DNA of 64,000 bases from positions 186,001-250,000 of the forward strand of contig NZ_QAON01000001.1 of assembly GCF_003051055.1 (NCBI RefSeq). Direction: 5' to 3'. Made by a program: the position numbers and the translations under genes. Under the pieces are notes generated by a model. It was not told where the DNA came from. It was given only the letters and a program-made list of their open reading frames with translations, and did no database searches. The DNA comes from Agitococcus lubricus (GTDB taxonomy: Bacteria > Pseudomonadota > Gammaproteobacteria > Pseudomonadales > Moraxellaceae). Numbering within the stretch: the stretch's first letter is position 1; every line of letters begins with the position of its first letter. Positions 21,781 through 30,371 of the stretch are shown here, one piece after another.

Positions 21781-22057
21781 TGAGTAGATAGAAATAGCCT
21801 TTTATCTCAAAATCCCCCCTAAAATCATCCTTTTTTCACCCTGTCGGAGGATATATTTTAGACAGTTTTTTTTCGATGATAGCCCTACCACAGCGAGCAT
21901 CAACATTTAGAACAACAACCGTGATGACGCCAGCCTTGTGACCTTAATGGGCTGCCTGCATTATGTGTCCTGTGCTAATAACATTGACGTGAGTCAACCT
22001 GTTGAACCACTCGCAAAAAAAACAAACACATAACGACAATAAACAGGGAAACCTATC
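21781..22057 (+). promoter_or_regulatory. Upstream region of the lipase gene
   Basis: This gene-free stretch precedes the lipase. TTGAC-N4-GTCAA at 21984-21997 is a short palindrome that could be an operator. From 22014 the leader is A-rich (AAAAAAAACAAAC, then ACAATAAAC abutting the AGGGA ribosome site), which resembles Hfq/Crc target sites of Pseudomonas catabolite repression. I searched for a -24/-12 sigma54 promoter and found no good match. No -35/-10 pair stands out. Confidence 0.4.
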
Positions 22058-23014
22058 ATGAAAAAACTACTTGGCTTAAGTGCTATGGCATTGGCAAGCT
22101 CTTTAGTATTCACCGCTCCTGCTGCTCATGCGGGTTATACAACCACAAAATATCCTACGTTATTGGTACATGGTATTTTAGGCTTCAAAAACTTTTGGGG
22201 TGCAGATTACTTCTATCAAATTCCTTCTACCTTGCAAGCAGACGGCGGCAAAGTGCATGTTGCTACCGTGTCTGCTGTGGGCAGTAATGAGTTACGTGGC
22301 GAGCAGTTAATCAAAGAAATGCAAGACCTAAAAGCCATTTACGGCTATGCAAAGTTTAACTTAATTGGCCACAGCCAAGGCAGCCCAACGTCTCGTTATG
22401 CTGCTGCTGTACGCCCAGACTTAGTTGCCTCCGTCACCAGCGTTGATGGCGTCAATAAAGGCTCTCGGGTTGCGGATGTGGTGCGTAAAGTAGCCCCTGC
22501 TGGGACGGTAACAGAAGCGGTATTCAAATCTGTGGCTGATGGTTTAGCTGCGTTTTTAACCTTTGTTTACGGCACACCCAACTTAGACCAAAGCTCGATT
22601 AATGCATTAAATAGTTTAACCACACAAGGTTTAACTACCTTTAATAGCAAATACCCAGCGGGTGTACCGAGCGGTTGTGGTGAAGGCGCCTATAGCCAAA
22701 ACTATGTTAAGAATGGTGTCACACACAAAGTAAACTACTACTCTTGGGGTGGAACACGCGTATTAACCAATGTACTTGACCCCTTAGATGGCGGCATTGG
22801 CTTACTTTCTGCTGCCTTCTTATTTAGCGGTGAGCAAAATGATGGTTTAGTCAGTGAATGTTCACAACGTTTAGGCAAAGTGATTCGCTCTAACTACGGC
22901 AATAACCACTTAGATGTGATTAATGGTTTCTTTGGGATTATCAATTTATTCGAAACAAATCCGAAAACCATTTATCGTACACACGCTAACCGTTTACAAA
23001 CAGCTGGCTTATAA
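22058..23014 (+). CDS. lip: Secreted triacylglycerol lipase, family I (Pseudomonas/Burkholderia type)
   Basis: A 318-residue extracellular lipase hydrolysing long-chain triacylglycerols. The Sec signal peptide ends at AHA-G (cleavage after residue 25). The mature protein starts with YPTLLVHGILGF (oxyanion region). GHSQG at 104-108 holds nucleophile Ser106, with Asp262 (EQNDGLVSE) and His284 (NNHLDVING) completing the triad; Cys207 and Cys268 are placed to form the family disulfide. Export fits Sec plus type II secretion. Family I.1/I.2 lipases normally need a foldase (Lif) encoded directly downstream, but none is here; the next gene is a MalT-like regulator 660 bases away. Confidence 0.96.
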   Translation: MKKLLGLSAMALASSLVFTAPAAHAGYTTTKYPTLLVHGILGFKNFWGADYFYQIPSTLQADGGKVHVATVSAVGSNELRGEQLIKEMQDLKAIYGYAKFNLIGHSQGSPTSRYAAAVRPDLVASVTSVDGVNKGSRVADVVRKVAPAGTVTEAVFKSVADGLAAFLTFVYGTPNLDQSSINALNSLTTQGLTTFNSKYPAGVPSGCGEGAYSQNYVKNGVTHKVNYYSWGGTRVLTNVLDPLDGGIGLLSAAFLFSGEQNDGLVSECSQRLGKVIRSNYGNNHLDVINGFFGIINLFETNPKTIYRTHANRLQTAGL

Positions 23015-23029
23015 GCCCATACGACCTGT

Positions 23030-23059
23030 CCTTTAAGGTTGAACACACAACCTTAAAGG
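23030..23059 (+). terminator. Hairpin after the lipase gene
   Basis: CCTTTAAGGTTG (23030-23041) and CAACCTTAAAGG (23048-23059) form a perfect 12-base stem with a six-base loop, 16 bases past the lipase stop. No T-run follows, so it may stabilise the 3' end rather than terminate alone. Confidence 0.6.
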
Positions 23060-23678
23060 GCGTGATAATACGTTAAGATTGTTGTGTCGCCTAAAAATCG
23101 AGTCCCCTACAGACTTTTTCTTAGAGTCTCTGTTCTCGCTAATGACATCACTCTCAATACCGCTGGTCTCACCCACTATGTATAAATAGTCTGTCACGAC
23201 AGCCTAATAGGTGTATTGTCCACTGCTTTACCCTATATGGTGGTTATTCGTGTGTGTGCGAGTGTTCATGACAGCCGTATCCATACGGTGAGATTATTTT
23301 TTGTATTGAGAGTTTTTTAGCGTTTTATTCGTCCATTTTCTCCATCCCTCTCCCGTCTTATCGTTATTTGTGTGGCAAAGTTAAAAATTGTCGTCTTTTC
23401 ACATCTAAAGTGACAGAATTTATCAATAGAAAGTCGCCAATAGTCAATAAAATGATAAGCGGTAAAAATTGGCTTCTATATGGTCTAAACCAAATACCAA
23501 GCCAGTGTTTTAATAACAACAATTATTTCATGACTTAGAGCGTACTGAGTCGCTGACGTCGTTAATTACAAAGTAATGACGTTTATGGCAGGAACACCTA
23601 ATTAGCGCAACGCCAATCATGACGGCTTTCATAATAAAAACCGCCGATAACACGCGCGAGCGTCGTTAATGTGCGCCA
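23060..23678. other. Gene-free interval between lipase and LuxR-type regulator
   Basis: About 620 bases without a supported ORF. Palindromes are CTGTC-AC-GACAG near 23192-23203 and CCGTA-TCCA-TACGG at 23275-23288, the latter followed by ATTATTTTTT and therefore a second terminator candidate. An AATAAAAA word lies about 45 bases before the regulator. I see no sigma54 promoter here. The rest appears featureless and AT-rich. Confidence 0.45.
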
Positions 23679-26378
23679 ATGGTAATGACCATGGACTATA
23701 TACTAACGACCAAATTACTGATTCCTGCATTGCCTGCACAATTTATTGCGCGGCCTAGACTGATGTTGTCTGAATTCACTCGATTAACCTTAGTGTGTGC
23801 GCCTGCGGGTTATGGTAAAACTACCTTATTGACCGATTGGGCACGGCGTCTAGATATGCCTTGCGCATGGTTATCTTTAGATGCCAGCGATAATGATGCA
23901 CAGCAATTTATTATGCATCTGCTCAGTGCCATCCAAAATCCATGCCCAGCCTTCGCTCAAACAACCGCAACCACCCTCACTTCCACACAGTTACCTTCTA
24001 TCAATGGCGTTATTCGTACTCTCCTAAATGAGCTGTGCCGCTTACCTCAACATTTGGCGATTTTTATTGACGATTTACACTATATCGACCAACCGAGTAT
24101 TTATGACGCCCTCGCTTTTATGATTGACCACTTGCCGTCGCATATCCATGTCATTATTGCCAGCCGTAATATTCCACTGTTATCCCTATCTAGACTACGC
24201 GCACAACGGCAACTAACCGAGTTTTATACCGAAGATTTACGTTTTAATCGCCTCGAAGTTGCTGAATTTTGCAATCAAGCAATGCAACTCCATCTATCTA
24301 CCGTGTTAATCGATAGTTTAAGTGAGCGCACCGAAGGCTGGATTGTCGGTTTACAGTTAGCCGCCTTATCGCTTATCAATAATCCGCAGCCTGCGACATT
24401 TATTAATAGTTTTGCAGGTGATGACCGCCATATTACCGACTTCCTAATGGACGAAGTATTGCGCTTTCTACCTGCACATATTCAAGACTTTCTCTTAGAA
24501 ACCTGTTTGGTGAGCCAATTTAATGCTTCTTTATGTGATGCCATTAGACAAAGTCATAATAGCCGTGAACTGATAGACGAATTAGAACGTACCAATTTAT
24601 TTATCAGTCGCTTAGACCACAAACGTATTTGGTATCGTTATCATCATTTATTTGCCTCTTTATTAACGAGCCGTTTATCTCAACTCACACCCGACCGTGT
24701 GGTGGTGATTCATCATCGTGCCAGTTTATGGTTCAAAGAACACGGTTTATTAAGCGAAGCCATTCAGCATGGTATTAAAGCAGGCGATTTTGAGTTTGTT
24801 GCGAGTATCATGGAGGAGCACAGTGCAACGCTATTTTCTTTAGGACGTTTTACCACGGCATTGGCATGGGCATACCAACTTCCCGCACAGCTATTGGCTA
24901 AACACCCTAAATTGACCATGTTATGTGCTTGGGCTGGTTTAGTCATGGACAACCTCCCCGAAATCGAGCGCCATGTACGCGCCGCTAGTCAATGTTTAGA
25001 GCCATACCGTGAAGCACCGTTGGCTAGCCAAGAGCGGGCTTTATTTGGTCAACTCGCCCTGATTCGTAGTTGCCAGTATTGTTTAATGGGCGATGTAGAG
25101 CGTGCCGAAGCTTCGGTTATGGATGCCTTGGGTTCTTTATCGCCTAAACAAGTGTTGTATCGTGGCGCGTCTGTCTGCTTAGGCTTTTGTTATTATGCCC
25201 AAGGTGATTTAGCAAAGGCACAACGGTTATTTACAGAAAATGCGGCTATTCGAGATGCTAAATACAATTTAATGATTCCTATTTTTGCCACCTTAGGATT
25301 GGGACGTACCTTACTACTGCAAGGTCAACTCGTAAAAGCACAAGCGGTGTATTTACAAGCCTTAAGCGAGTGTCAAATATTGGGCTGGCAAGACGTACCT
25401 GTCTGTGGGATGTTATATTTAGGTCTGGGGGAACTCTATTATGAACAAGGTTTATGGCAAGACGCAGCCCGTGTTTTACAGTTAGGGATTGACATGACGG
25501 CTGCTGGCCACATGCAATATATCAATACGTGGGGACGCGTTTTATTTGCCCGTACACAACATCAATTATGCTTAGACATCACGGCATTAAGTAGCCAACA
25601 CGACAATTTATTACAAAGCTACTCAGGACGATATGTCGTTGAAACCCCGCCTCTTTCGGCAACCTTAGCACAATTTTGGCGACAAGAAGGCCGTTTAGAC
25701 TTATGGCAAAAATGGCAGCAACAAGCCCAACTACCAAGCCCAGAGCAACTCGCCTATGAACGACGTGCCGAATATTTGGTATTATTAGATGCATATTGCC
25801 AACAAAAACAAGCACAACTGGCACAGCCCCTAATTGATGCGCTGATGAGTCATCCTCATAGCTCGCAAAATATACGTAGTTTAATCGTCATTAAATTAAG
25901 CAGTATGCGTTTAGCACTGCAACAACAAGACCTTGAAAACGCTCGCCATCATTTACTCTATGCGCTTGCGTTAGTACAAGACCAACCCTTCAAGGAGCTT
26001 TTTCATCATTACTACGATGAGATAATGCGCTTAATTCAACACTATGCCTTAGATGTACAGCATTACCCCGCCATTTGTAAGATTGAAAGCTATCACGCAT
26101 ATCAGCAAACAATGACAGAAATCGCAACGGAGCCACGTATGACGATTAGCTCGTCTTTCGGTGACGTTCTCCTCTCACAACCCACCATCGTGTTAAGTAA
26201 AAAAGAGCGTCAAGTCGCTAAACAATTACTGACGGGCGCAACCAGCCAAGAAATTGCCGAGCAACTTTGTGTATCTTTAAGTACCATCAAAACGCATACC
26301 AAACATATTTATGCAAAACTGGGCGTTAATAAACGCTTACAGGCCATCGAACTGCTCGTTAAACTCAATCTTGCTTAA
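23679..26378 (+). CDS. LuxR-family transcriptional regulator, MalT-like (large ATP-binding LuxR)
   Basis: An 899-residue STAND-type regulator. An N-terminal P-loop NTPase has Walker A APAGYGKTTLL (about 46-56) and a Walker B-like LAIFIDDLHYID. Winged-helix and TPR-like helical repeats fill the middle (about 300-780), and a C-terminal LuxR HTH starts at LSKKERQVAKQLLTGATSQEIAEQLCVSLSTIKTHTKHIY. Such proteins sense an inducer through the TPR region and need ATP. Three ATGs lie at 23679, 23685 and 23691 with no decisive ribosome site. Its place after the lipase suggests it may regulate it, as related MalT-like proteins do for lipid or alkane genes, but this is inference. Confidence 0.9.
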   Translation: MVMTMDYILTTKLLIPALPAQFIARPRLMLSEFTRLTLVCAPAGYGKTTLLTDWARRLDMPCAWLSLDASDNDAQQFIMHLLSAIQNPCPAFAQTTATTLTSTQLPSINGVIRTLLNELCRLPQHLAIFIDDLHYIDQPSIYDALAFMIDHLPSHIHVIIASRNIPLLSLSRLRAQRQLTEFYTEDLRFNRLEVAEFCNQAMQLHLSTVLIDSLSERTEGWIVGLQLAALSLINNPQPATFINSFAGDDRHITDFLMDEVLRFLPAHIQDFLLETCLVSQFNASLCDAIRQSHNSRELIDELERTNLFISRLDHKRIWYRYHHLFASLLTSRLSQLTPDRVVVIHHRASLWFKEHGLLSEAIQHGIKAGDFEFVASIMEEHSATLFSLGRFTTALAWAYQLPAQLLAKHPKLTMLCAWAGLVMDNLPEIERHVRAASQCLEPYREAPLASQERALFGQLALIRSCQYCLMGDVERAEASVMDALGSLSPKQVLYRGASVCLGFCYYAQGDLAKAQRLFTENAAIRDAKYNLMIPIFATLGLGRTLLLQGQLVKAQAVYLQALSECQILGWQDVPVCGMLYLGLGELYYEQGLWQDAARVLQLGIDMTAAGHMQYINTWGRVLFARTQHQLCLDITALSSQHDNLLQSYSGRYVVETPPLSATLAQFWRQEGRLDLWQKWQQQAQLPSPEQLAYERRAEYLVLLDAYCQQKQAQLAQPLIDALMSHPHSSQNIRSLIVIKLSSMRLALQQQDLENARHHLLYALALVQDQPFKELFHHYYDEIMRLIQHYALDVQHYPAICKIESYHAYQQTMTEIATEPRMTISSSFGDVLLSQPTIVLSKKERQVAKQLLTGATSQEIAEQLCVSLSTIKTHTKHIYAKLGVNKRLQAIELLVKLNLA

Positions 26379-26385
26379 GAGGGTG

Positions 26386-26481
26386 TGTTACTTATGTTAC
26401 GCAGTTCTCCTATTTGTTACCGTAACACCACAAAGTGTTACTTAGACAGTGTCTAGATGTTACCTTTTAACGAAGGTAACA
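26386..26481 (+). promoter_or_regulatory. Cluster of TGTTAC/GTAACA sites, probable activator-binding region (CbrB-like UAS)
   Basis: Seven GTTAC/GTAAC words occur in 94 bases: at 26387, 26396, 26416, 26422 (inverted), 26437, 26459 and 26476 (inverted). Two form palindromes, TGTTAC-C-GTAACA (26415-26427) and TGTTACC-N10-GGTAACA (26458-26481). They lie about 105-200 bases upstream of the inferred start of the sigma54 transcript, the usual distance for an enhancer-binding protein. From memory, CbrB sites in Pseudomonas also use TGTTAC/GTAACA half-sites. An IHF-like AATCAATAAACTA (26512-26524) lies between this cluster and the promoter. Confidence 0.65.
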
Positions 26482-26558
26482 TCGCATATCACACAGAAAA
26501 AAAGACGCAAAAATCAATAAACTATTGATAAATATAGATTAAATTTTTTATTATAAAG

Positions 26559-26576
26559 TTGGCACGCTATCTGCAT
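26559..26576 (+). promoter_or_regulatory. Sigma54 (-24/-12) promoter
   Basis: TTGGCACGCTATCTGCAT matches the YTGGCACG-N4-TTGCW consensus with one deviation (CTGCA for TTGCA). GG (26561-26562) and GC (26573-26574) are exactly ten bases apart, as required. Transcription should start near 26586-26588. No ORF follows on this strand before 33 kb. Confidence 0.85.
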
Positions 26577-26586
26577 TATATATTGT

Positions 26587-26861
26587 GCGTAGCAGATAAT
26601 AATAAGAAGCACGCGTAACAACAAAAAGAAGACCGACAATAACAACAATAAACATGCTTGTAAGTCAGGATGACAATAAACAAGCCTTAACAAGAGTGGC
26701 AACTAACAATAATAAATTGTGCCGCTACAAGTAGAAAAACTGACGAAAAACGATAATAAGCGTCAACTTGCGAAAATATAACAACAATAGTCGCAGCAAC
26801 AATAAAAATAAGAGGCAATTTAGTGCAAACGTGGGAGCCACAAGCTCCCACGCCTCCTCTT
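26587..26861 (+). ncRNA. Candidate CrcZ-like CA-rich small RNA (Hfq/Crc titrating)
   Basis: About 275 bases downstream of the sigma54 promoter without an ORF on the plus strand. It is strikingly rich in A with scattered C and poor in T. AAnAAnAA-type clusters occur at 26598-26608 (AATAATAAGAA), 26617-26631, 26638-26652 (AATAACAACAATAAA), 26674-26682, 26705-26716, 26780-26788 and 26798-26812. This is the signature of Pseudomonas CrcZ/CrcY/CrcX, which carry five or more such CA motifs, are sigma54- and CbrB-dependent and sequester Hfq-Crc. A hairpin at 26830-26852 may end it. The start and end are inferred. No homologue can be confirmed without a search. Confidence 0.7.
26810..26861 (+). terminator. 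Two-tier hairpin at the end of the CA-rich RNA
   Basis: CGTGGGAGC (26830-26838) pairs with GCTCCCACG (26844-26852) over a CACAA loop, and AAGAGG (26810-26815) can pair with CCTCTT (26856-26861). A T7 run follows only at 26871, inside the gloA 3' end. It lies between convergent transcripts and may serve both. Confidence 0.6.
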
Positions 26862-26867
26862 AAACTC

Positions 26868-27251
26868 TCATTTTTTTCCCAAAAGCTCAATTTTATAACC
26901 GTCAGGGTCTTCAACAAACGCTAAAATAGTTGTGCCATGCTTCATTGGCCCTGCTTCACGAACCACCTTAGCACCTGCCGCTTTAATTCGTTCGCAGGCT
27001 TGATAAACATCGTCTACTTCCAACGCAATATGGCCATAAGCCGTCCCTAATTCATAGGCTGTTGTATCCCAATTATGGGTTAACTCCAGTGCTGCTTGCT
27101 CGCTTTCGTCGGCATATCCCACAAATGCTAAGGTAAATCGGCCTTCAGGATAGTCTTTTTGCCGTAATAAACGCATCCCTAAAACCTCTGTATAAAAAGC
27201 GATGGAACGCTCTAAATGAGTCACTCTTAACATCGTATGTAAAATACGCAT
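26868..27251 (-). CDS. gloA: Lactoylglutathione lyase (glyoxalase I)
   Basis: A 127-residue metalloenzyme converting the methylglyoxal-glutathione hemithioacetal to S-lactoylglutathione. Metal ligands are in place: His in [10 protein letters not shown], Glu in ALELTHNW, His in YGHIALEV and Glu in YKIELLGKK. The start at 27251 gives the family N-terminus [17 protein letters not shown]; a second ATG lies one codon earlier and GGGGTG serves both. The frame extends further upstream over the 3' end of the preceding kinase gene but without family similarity. It starts 33 bases after that kinase and may be cotranscribed. Confidence 0.96.
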   Translation of the reverse strand: MRILHTMLRVTHLERSIAFYTEVLGMRLLRQKDYPEGRFTLAFVGYADESEQAALELTHNWDTTAYELGTAYGHIALEVDDVYQACERIKAAGAKVVREAGPMKHGTTILAFVEDPDGYKIELLGKK

Positions 27252-27283
27252 CATACACCCCAAAAAATATAAAAAACGAAAGA

Positions 27284-30175
27284 CTAGGAATTGTGCCAAA
27301 ACAACTGCATCAACAATTGTTTTAAGCGTTCAAAGGCGAGTGGTTTGGTCAGAAAATCGTCCATTCCCGACTTCAAACAACGCAATTGTTGTTCTCGCAT
27401 AGCATGTGCCGTTAATGCGACTATCGGTATAGTACGTAGTTTTTGCGTTTGCTCAAACTCTCTAATAGCAACTGTTGCACCGTAACCATCCAATCTTGGC
27501 ATTTCACAATCCATTAAAATGGCATCATAGGCAAGTGGCTGTTGTTGATAATACTGCACGGCTTGTAAGCCATCTTGGGCGATATCTACATGAATCGCTA
27601 GTTTTTTTAACATGCCCGAAATCACCATTTGATTGACGGCATTATCTTCGGCAATCAATAGTCGTTTACCTGCCAGTGCTTGTTGAATGCTATCGTGGTC
27701 TTGGCGTTTATCATGTTGCGAGCGGTAGTGCTGTTGACAACCTAAAAGTTTTAATAAGGCATCTCGTAACATATTGGCCGATGTCGGCTTTTGGATAACT
27801 AAGGTTAAACCAACCGCAGCCAATTCGTCCTGACTGGGCGGCATACGCATGGCGGTCAATAAAATACGTTTAGTCTGGCTGAATGTAGGGTCTTGAGCCA
27901 TTTTTTCTGCTAACTCTAAACCTGTCATACGCGGCATGCGCATATCTAAAGCAGCGATATCATACGGCTCGTTGCGTTGTGTGGCCTGACGCATGAGTTG
28001 CAGTGCATGTTCGCCATCATGTACGGCCTCCGCAATCATGCCCCATGCTCGTGCTTGTTCGGTCATAATTTGAGTAAAGTCAATCGAATCATCGACAAAT
28101 AAAATACGTTGATTTTGTAAGGCCGTCAGCGGGACAAAATGGTCGTTAATATAATCGTGACTGGCGGTTTGATACGGTATTCGGACACTAAACAGTGTAC
28201 CCTGCCCTATCTGACTCTGTACGGTCATGTGTCCTTGCATTAAATCAATCAAACGCTTACTGATACTCAAGCCCAAGCCTGTACCGCCAAACTGACGGGT
28301 GGTTGACGCATCGGCCTGATGAAATGCAGTAAATAACCGTGTTTGTTGTTCTTCGGTCATACCTATGCCTGTGTCACTCACCTCAAAGCACAACTCGGCT
28401 TGCTGCTGATTTTCTTCTGCATGCACCCGCAAGCTAATACAACCACGATGGGTAAATTTGAAGGCATTACTGAGTAAATTGAGTAATACTTGTCGCAAAC
28501 GTGTGGGGTCAGACTTAATAAATAATGGCGTCTGCGGCTCTATAGAGGCTAAAAACTCTAACTGTTTTTGTTCGGCGGTTAAGGAAAAAATTGAGGCGCA
28601 TTCTAGCAGTAACTTATCTAAGTCCATATCGATTAACTCAATATCCATTTTGCCTGCTTCAATTTTTGAGTAATCCAATATGTCATTGATAATATTGAGT
28701 AATGCACTACCTGAGCTATGAATCACTTGCAAATACTGTTGTTGCTGCGGGGTTAATTCGGTATTTTGTAAGAGTTCGGTCATGCCTAATACACCATTCA
28801 TAGGCGTGCGTATTTCATGGCTCATGGTCGCTAAAAATAAACTTTTGGCGCGACTTTCGCTTTGCGCTTGATAAATCGCTTGTTTGGCTTTGATTTCTTC
28901 TTCTTGGGCTTTTAATTTAGTTTGTAAATGCTGTTCGCGTTCCGCATTCGCTCGGCGCTCTTCATTCATTAACAAAAGTTGTGCTTGTTGCTCTTGTTGA
29001 CGACTGAGGTTAATTCTATCGGCTAAGGCAAAAGATAATAGCAATACCTCACATAATTCCCCTATCTGTAATGCAATATTGGTTAAGGTGGTTTTGGGAA
29101 TAAGATGTAACTGGCTTAAATCGTAGAGCAGCACCATCGCCGCCAAAAACAACCATGCACACACAAAAAATCGAGCCGCTCTATTGCCTGCACGCCAATT
29201 CAAAATACCCGTTGTAATTAATAATAAGGCTACCCCCGCAGACAAAACGATGGTGATAATAATCATTTGCCGATACGGCATTACACACGCCAGTCCCGCT
29301 ATCAGTATCATCAATAACATATAGGCTATTAATAGACGGTCTATGCGCGGATTAAACCGTTGTGTATGCAAAAAATAGCGACTAAACAGCATACTTAGAA
29401 AGAGTGCTAACGCCAAAATGATGACAATGGCTTTGTTATTCCATATCGTCAAGGTTGGCCATAGGTATTGAAACGTCAGGCCATCCACTGTCGTCAACAG
29501 CAGGGTATAGACCATGACAAATGCAACATAAATTAAGTAGCTTTTTTCGCGTACCGATAACCAAATAAAAAAGTTATATGCCGCCATAATCAAAAAAGCG
29601 CCATATAAAACCCCTAATAATAGTTGCCGATGATGGTCATACTCTTGAAAACGATGTGACTCCCATAAGCTAAGAGGGACTTGCAAGCCGCTAGTACTGA
29701 CAACACGAATGTAAAGGGTATAGTTTTTCTCAGGCTCTACATGTAAAGGAACTAAGAATAGTCGATGCCGAATGGGACGTTGGTCAAACGCAAAACGGTC
29801 GCCTAATTGATACGATTGACGTAATTCAGACTGGCCTTGTACTAAATACAGTTGAATGTCGTCTAATAAGGGATAACTAATTTCTAATAAACGGTCTATC
29901 GCTTGTGGATGGTGATGATGTAAATTGACTTTTAGCCAATAAGCAGAGGTCGAATATCCAAAATAGGGTTTTTCTTGGGTTTGTGCTTGCCAGTCTTGGC
30001 GTGTTGCAACTTGCTGCCATGTCAGTTGTTGGCTTTTATCCTCAATATACCGCAAGGATTTAGCCAGATTTTGTTGCTCAACCGCAACATCAACAGACGA
30101 TACAAGGTCTGCCCAACTGGTAGAGCATAACAAACACCACACACACCAGACGCGACAAAACCACGCTATAGGCAT
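27284..30175 (-). CDS. 7TMR-DISM hybrid histidine kinase with two receiver domains
   Basis: A 963-residue sensor. After a signal peptide (to about residue 22) comes a periplasmic DISMED2-like beta-sandwich (about 30-170; [18 protein letters not shown]). Seven membrane helices follow (about 180-385; [21 protein letters not shown]), then a coiled-coil linker, HisKA ([20 protein letters not shown]), HATPase ([25 protein letters not shown]), receiver 1 (LFVDDS, ALDMRMP, IQKPT) and receiver 2 ([24 protein letters not shown]). No HPt domain. DISM proteins are thought to sense carbohydrate or similar ligands. The partial gene at the left edge appears to have the same kind of sensor. Confidence 0.93.
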   Translation of the reverse strand: MPIAWFCRVWCVWCLLCSTSWADLVSSVDVAVEQQNLAKSLRYIEDKSQQLTWQQVATRQDWQAQTQEKPYFGYSTSAYWLKVNLHHHHPQAIDRLLEISYPLLDDIQLYLVQGQSELRQSYQLGDRFAFDQRPIRHRLFLVPLHVEPEKNYTLYIRVVSTSGLQVPLSLWESHRFQEYDHHRQLLLGVLYGAFLIMAAYNFFIWLSVREKSYLIYVAFVMVYTLLLTTVDGLTFQYLWPTLTIWNNKAIVIILALALFLSMLFSRYFLHTQRFNPRIDRLLIAYMLLMILIAGLACVMPYRQMIIITIVLSAGVALLLITTGILNWRAGNRAARFFVCAWLFLAAMVLLYDLSQLHLIPKTTLTNIALQIGELCEVLLLSFALADRINLSRQQEQQAQLLLMNEERRANAEREQHLQTKLKAQEEEIKAKQAIYQAQSESRAKSLFLATMSHEIRTPMNGVLGMTELLQNTELTPQQQQYLQVIHSSGSALLNIINDILDYSKIEAGKMDIELIDMDLDKLLLECASIFSLTAEQKQLEFLASIEPQTPLFIKSDPTRLRQVLLNLLSNAFKFTHRGCISLRVHAEENQQQAELCFEVSDTGIGMTEEQQTRLFTAFHQADASTTRQFGGTGLGLSISKRLIDLMQGHMTVQSQIGQGTLFSVRIPYQTASHDYINDHFVPLTALQNQRILFVDDSIDFTQIMTEQARAWGMIAEAVHDGEHALQLMRQATQRNEPYDIAALDMRMPRMTGLELAEKMAQDPTFSQTKRILLTAMRMPPSQDELAAVGLTLVIQKPTSANMLRDALLKLLGCQQHYRSQHDKRQDHDSIQQALAGKRLLIAEDNAVNQMVISGMLKKLAIHVDIAQDGLQAVQYYQQQPLAYDAILMDCEMPRLDGYGATVAIREFEQTQKLRTIPIVALTAHAMREQQLRCLKSGMDDFLTKPLAFERLKQLLMQLFWHNS

Positions 30176-30327
30176 TTTTTAATACTTATGAAGGACATTA
30201 GGGAGGCTTAATAACGCTTATGTATTCAGATTGACAAGAATCTAGAATTAAGAAAGTTTCCCTTTTTCTTTCAAGCGTAGTTAAAAAACTTAGACTTGTA
30301 TAGGGTCTATTATCAGCCCACACAAAT

Positions 30328-30354
30328 AAAAAAGGGCGCACTGAGTGCGCCCTT
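30328..30354 (-). terminator. Intrinsic terminator of the monooxygenase gene
   Basis: AAGGGCGCA (30332-30340), loop CTGAG and TGCGCCCTT (30346-30354) form a GC-rich stem. On the minus strand it runs into six T residues, a textbook intrinsic terminator 18 bases past the stop. Confidence 0.9.
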
Positions 30355-30371
30355 GTTTTATGCGTCAGCCG

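Noticed and set aside
26386-26481. Possible CRISPR or tandem repeat
   Set aside because: The repeated unit is only five to seven bases, in both orientations and at irregular spacing, so regulator half-sites fit better.
26514-26917. Two minus-strand ORFs (62 and 76 codons) across the CA-rich region
   Set aside because: They translate the complement of an A-rich stretch into Leu/Val-rich low-complexity peptides, have no ribosome sites, and one runs into the gloA 3' end in another frame.
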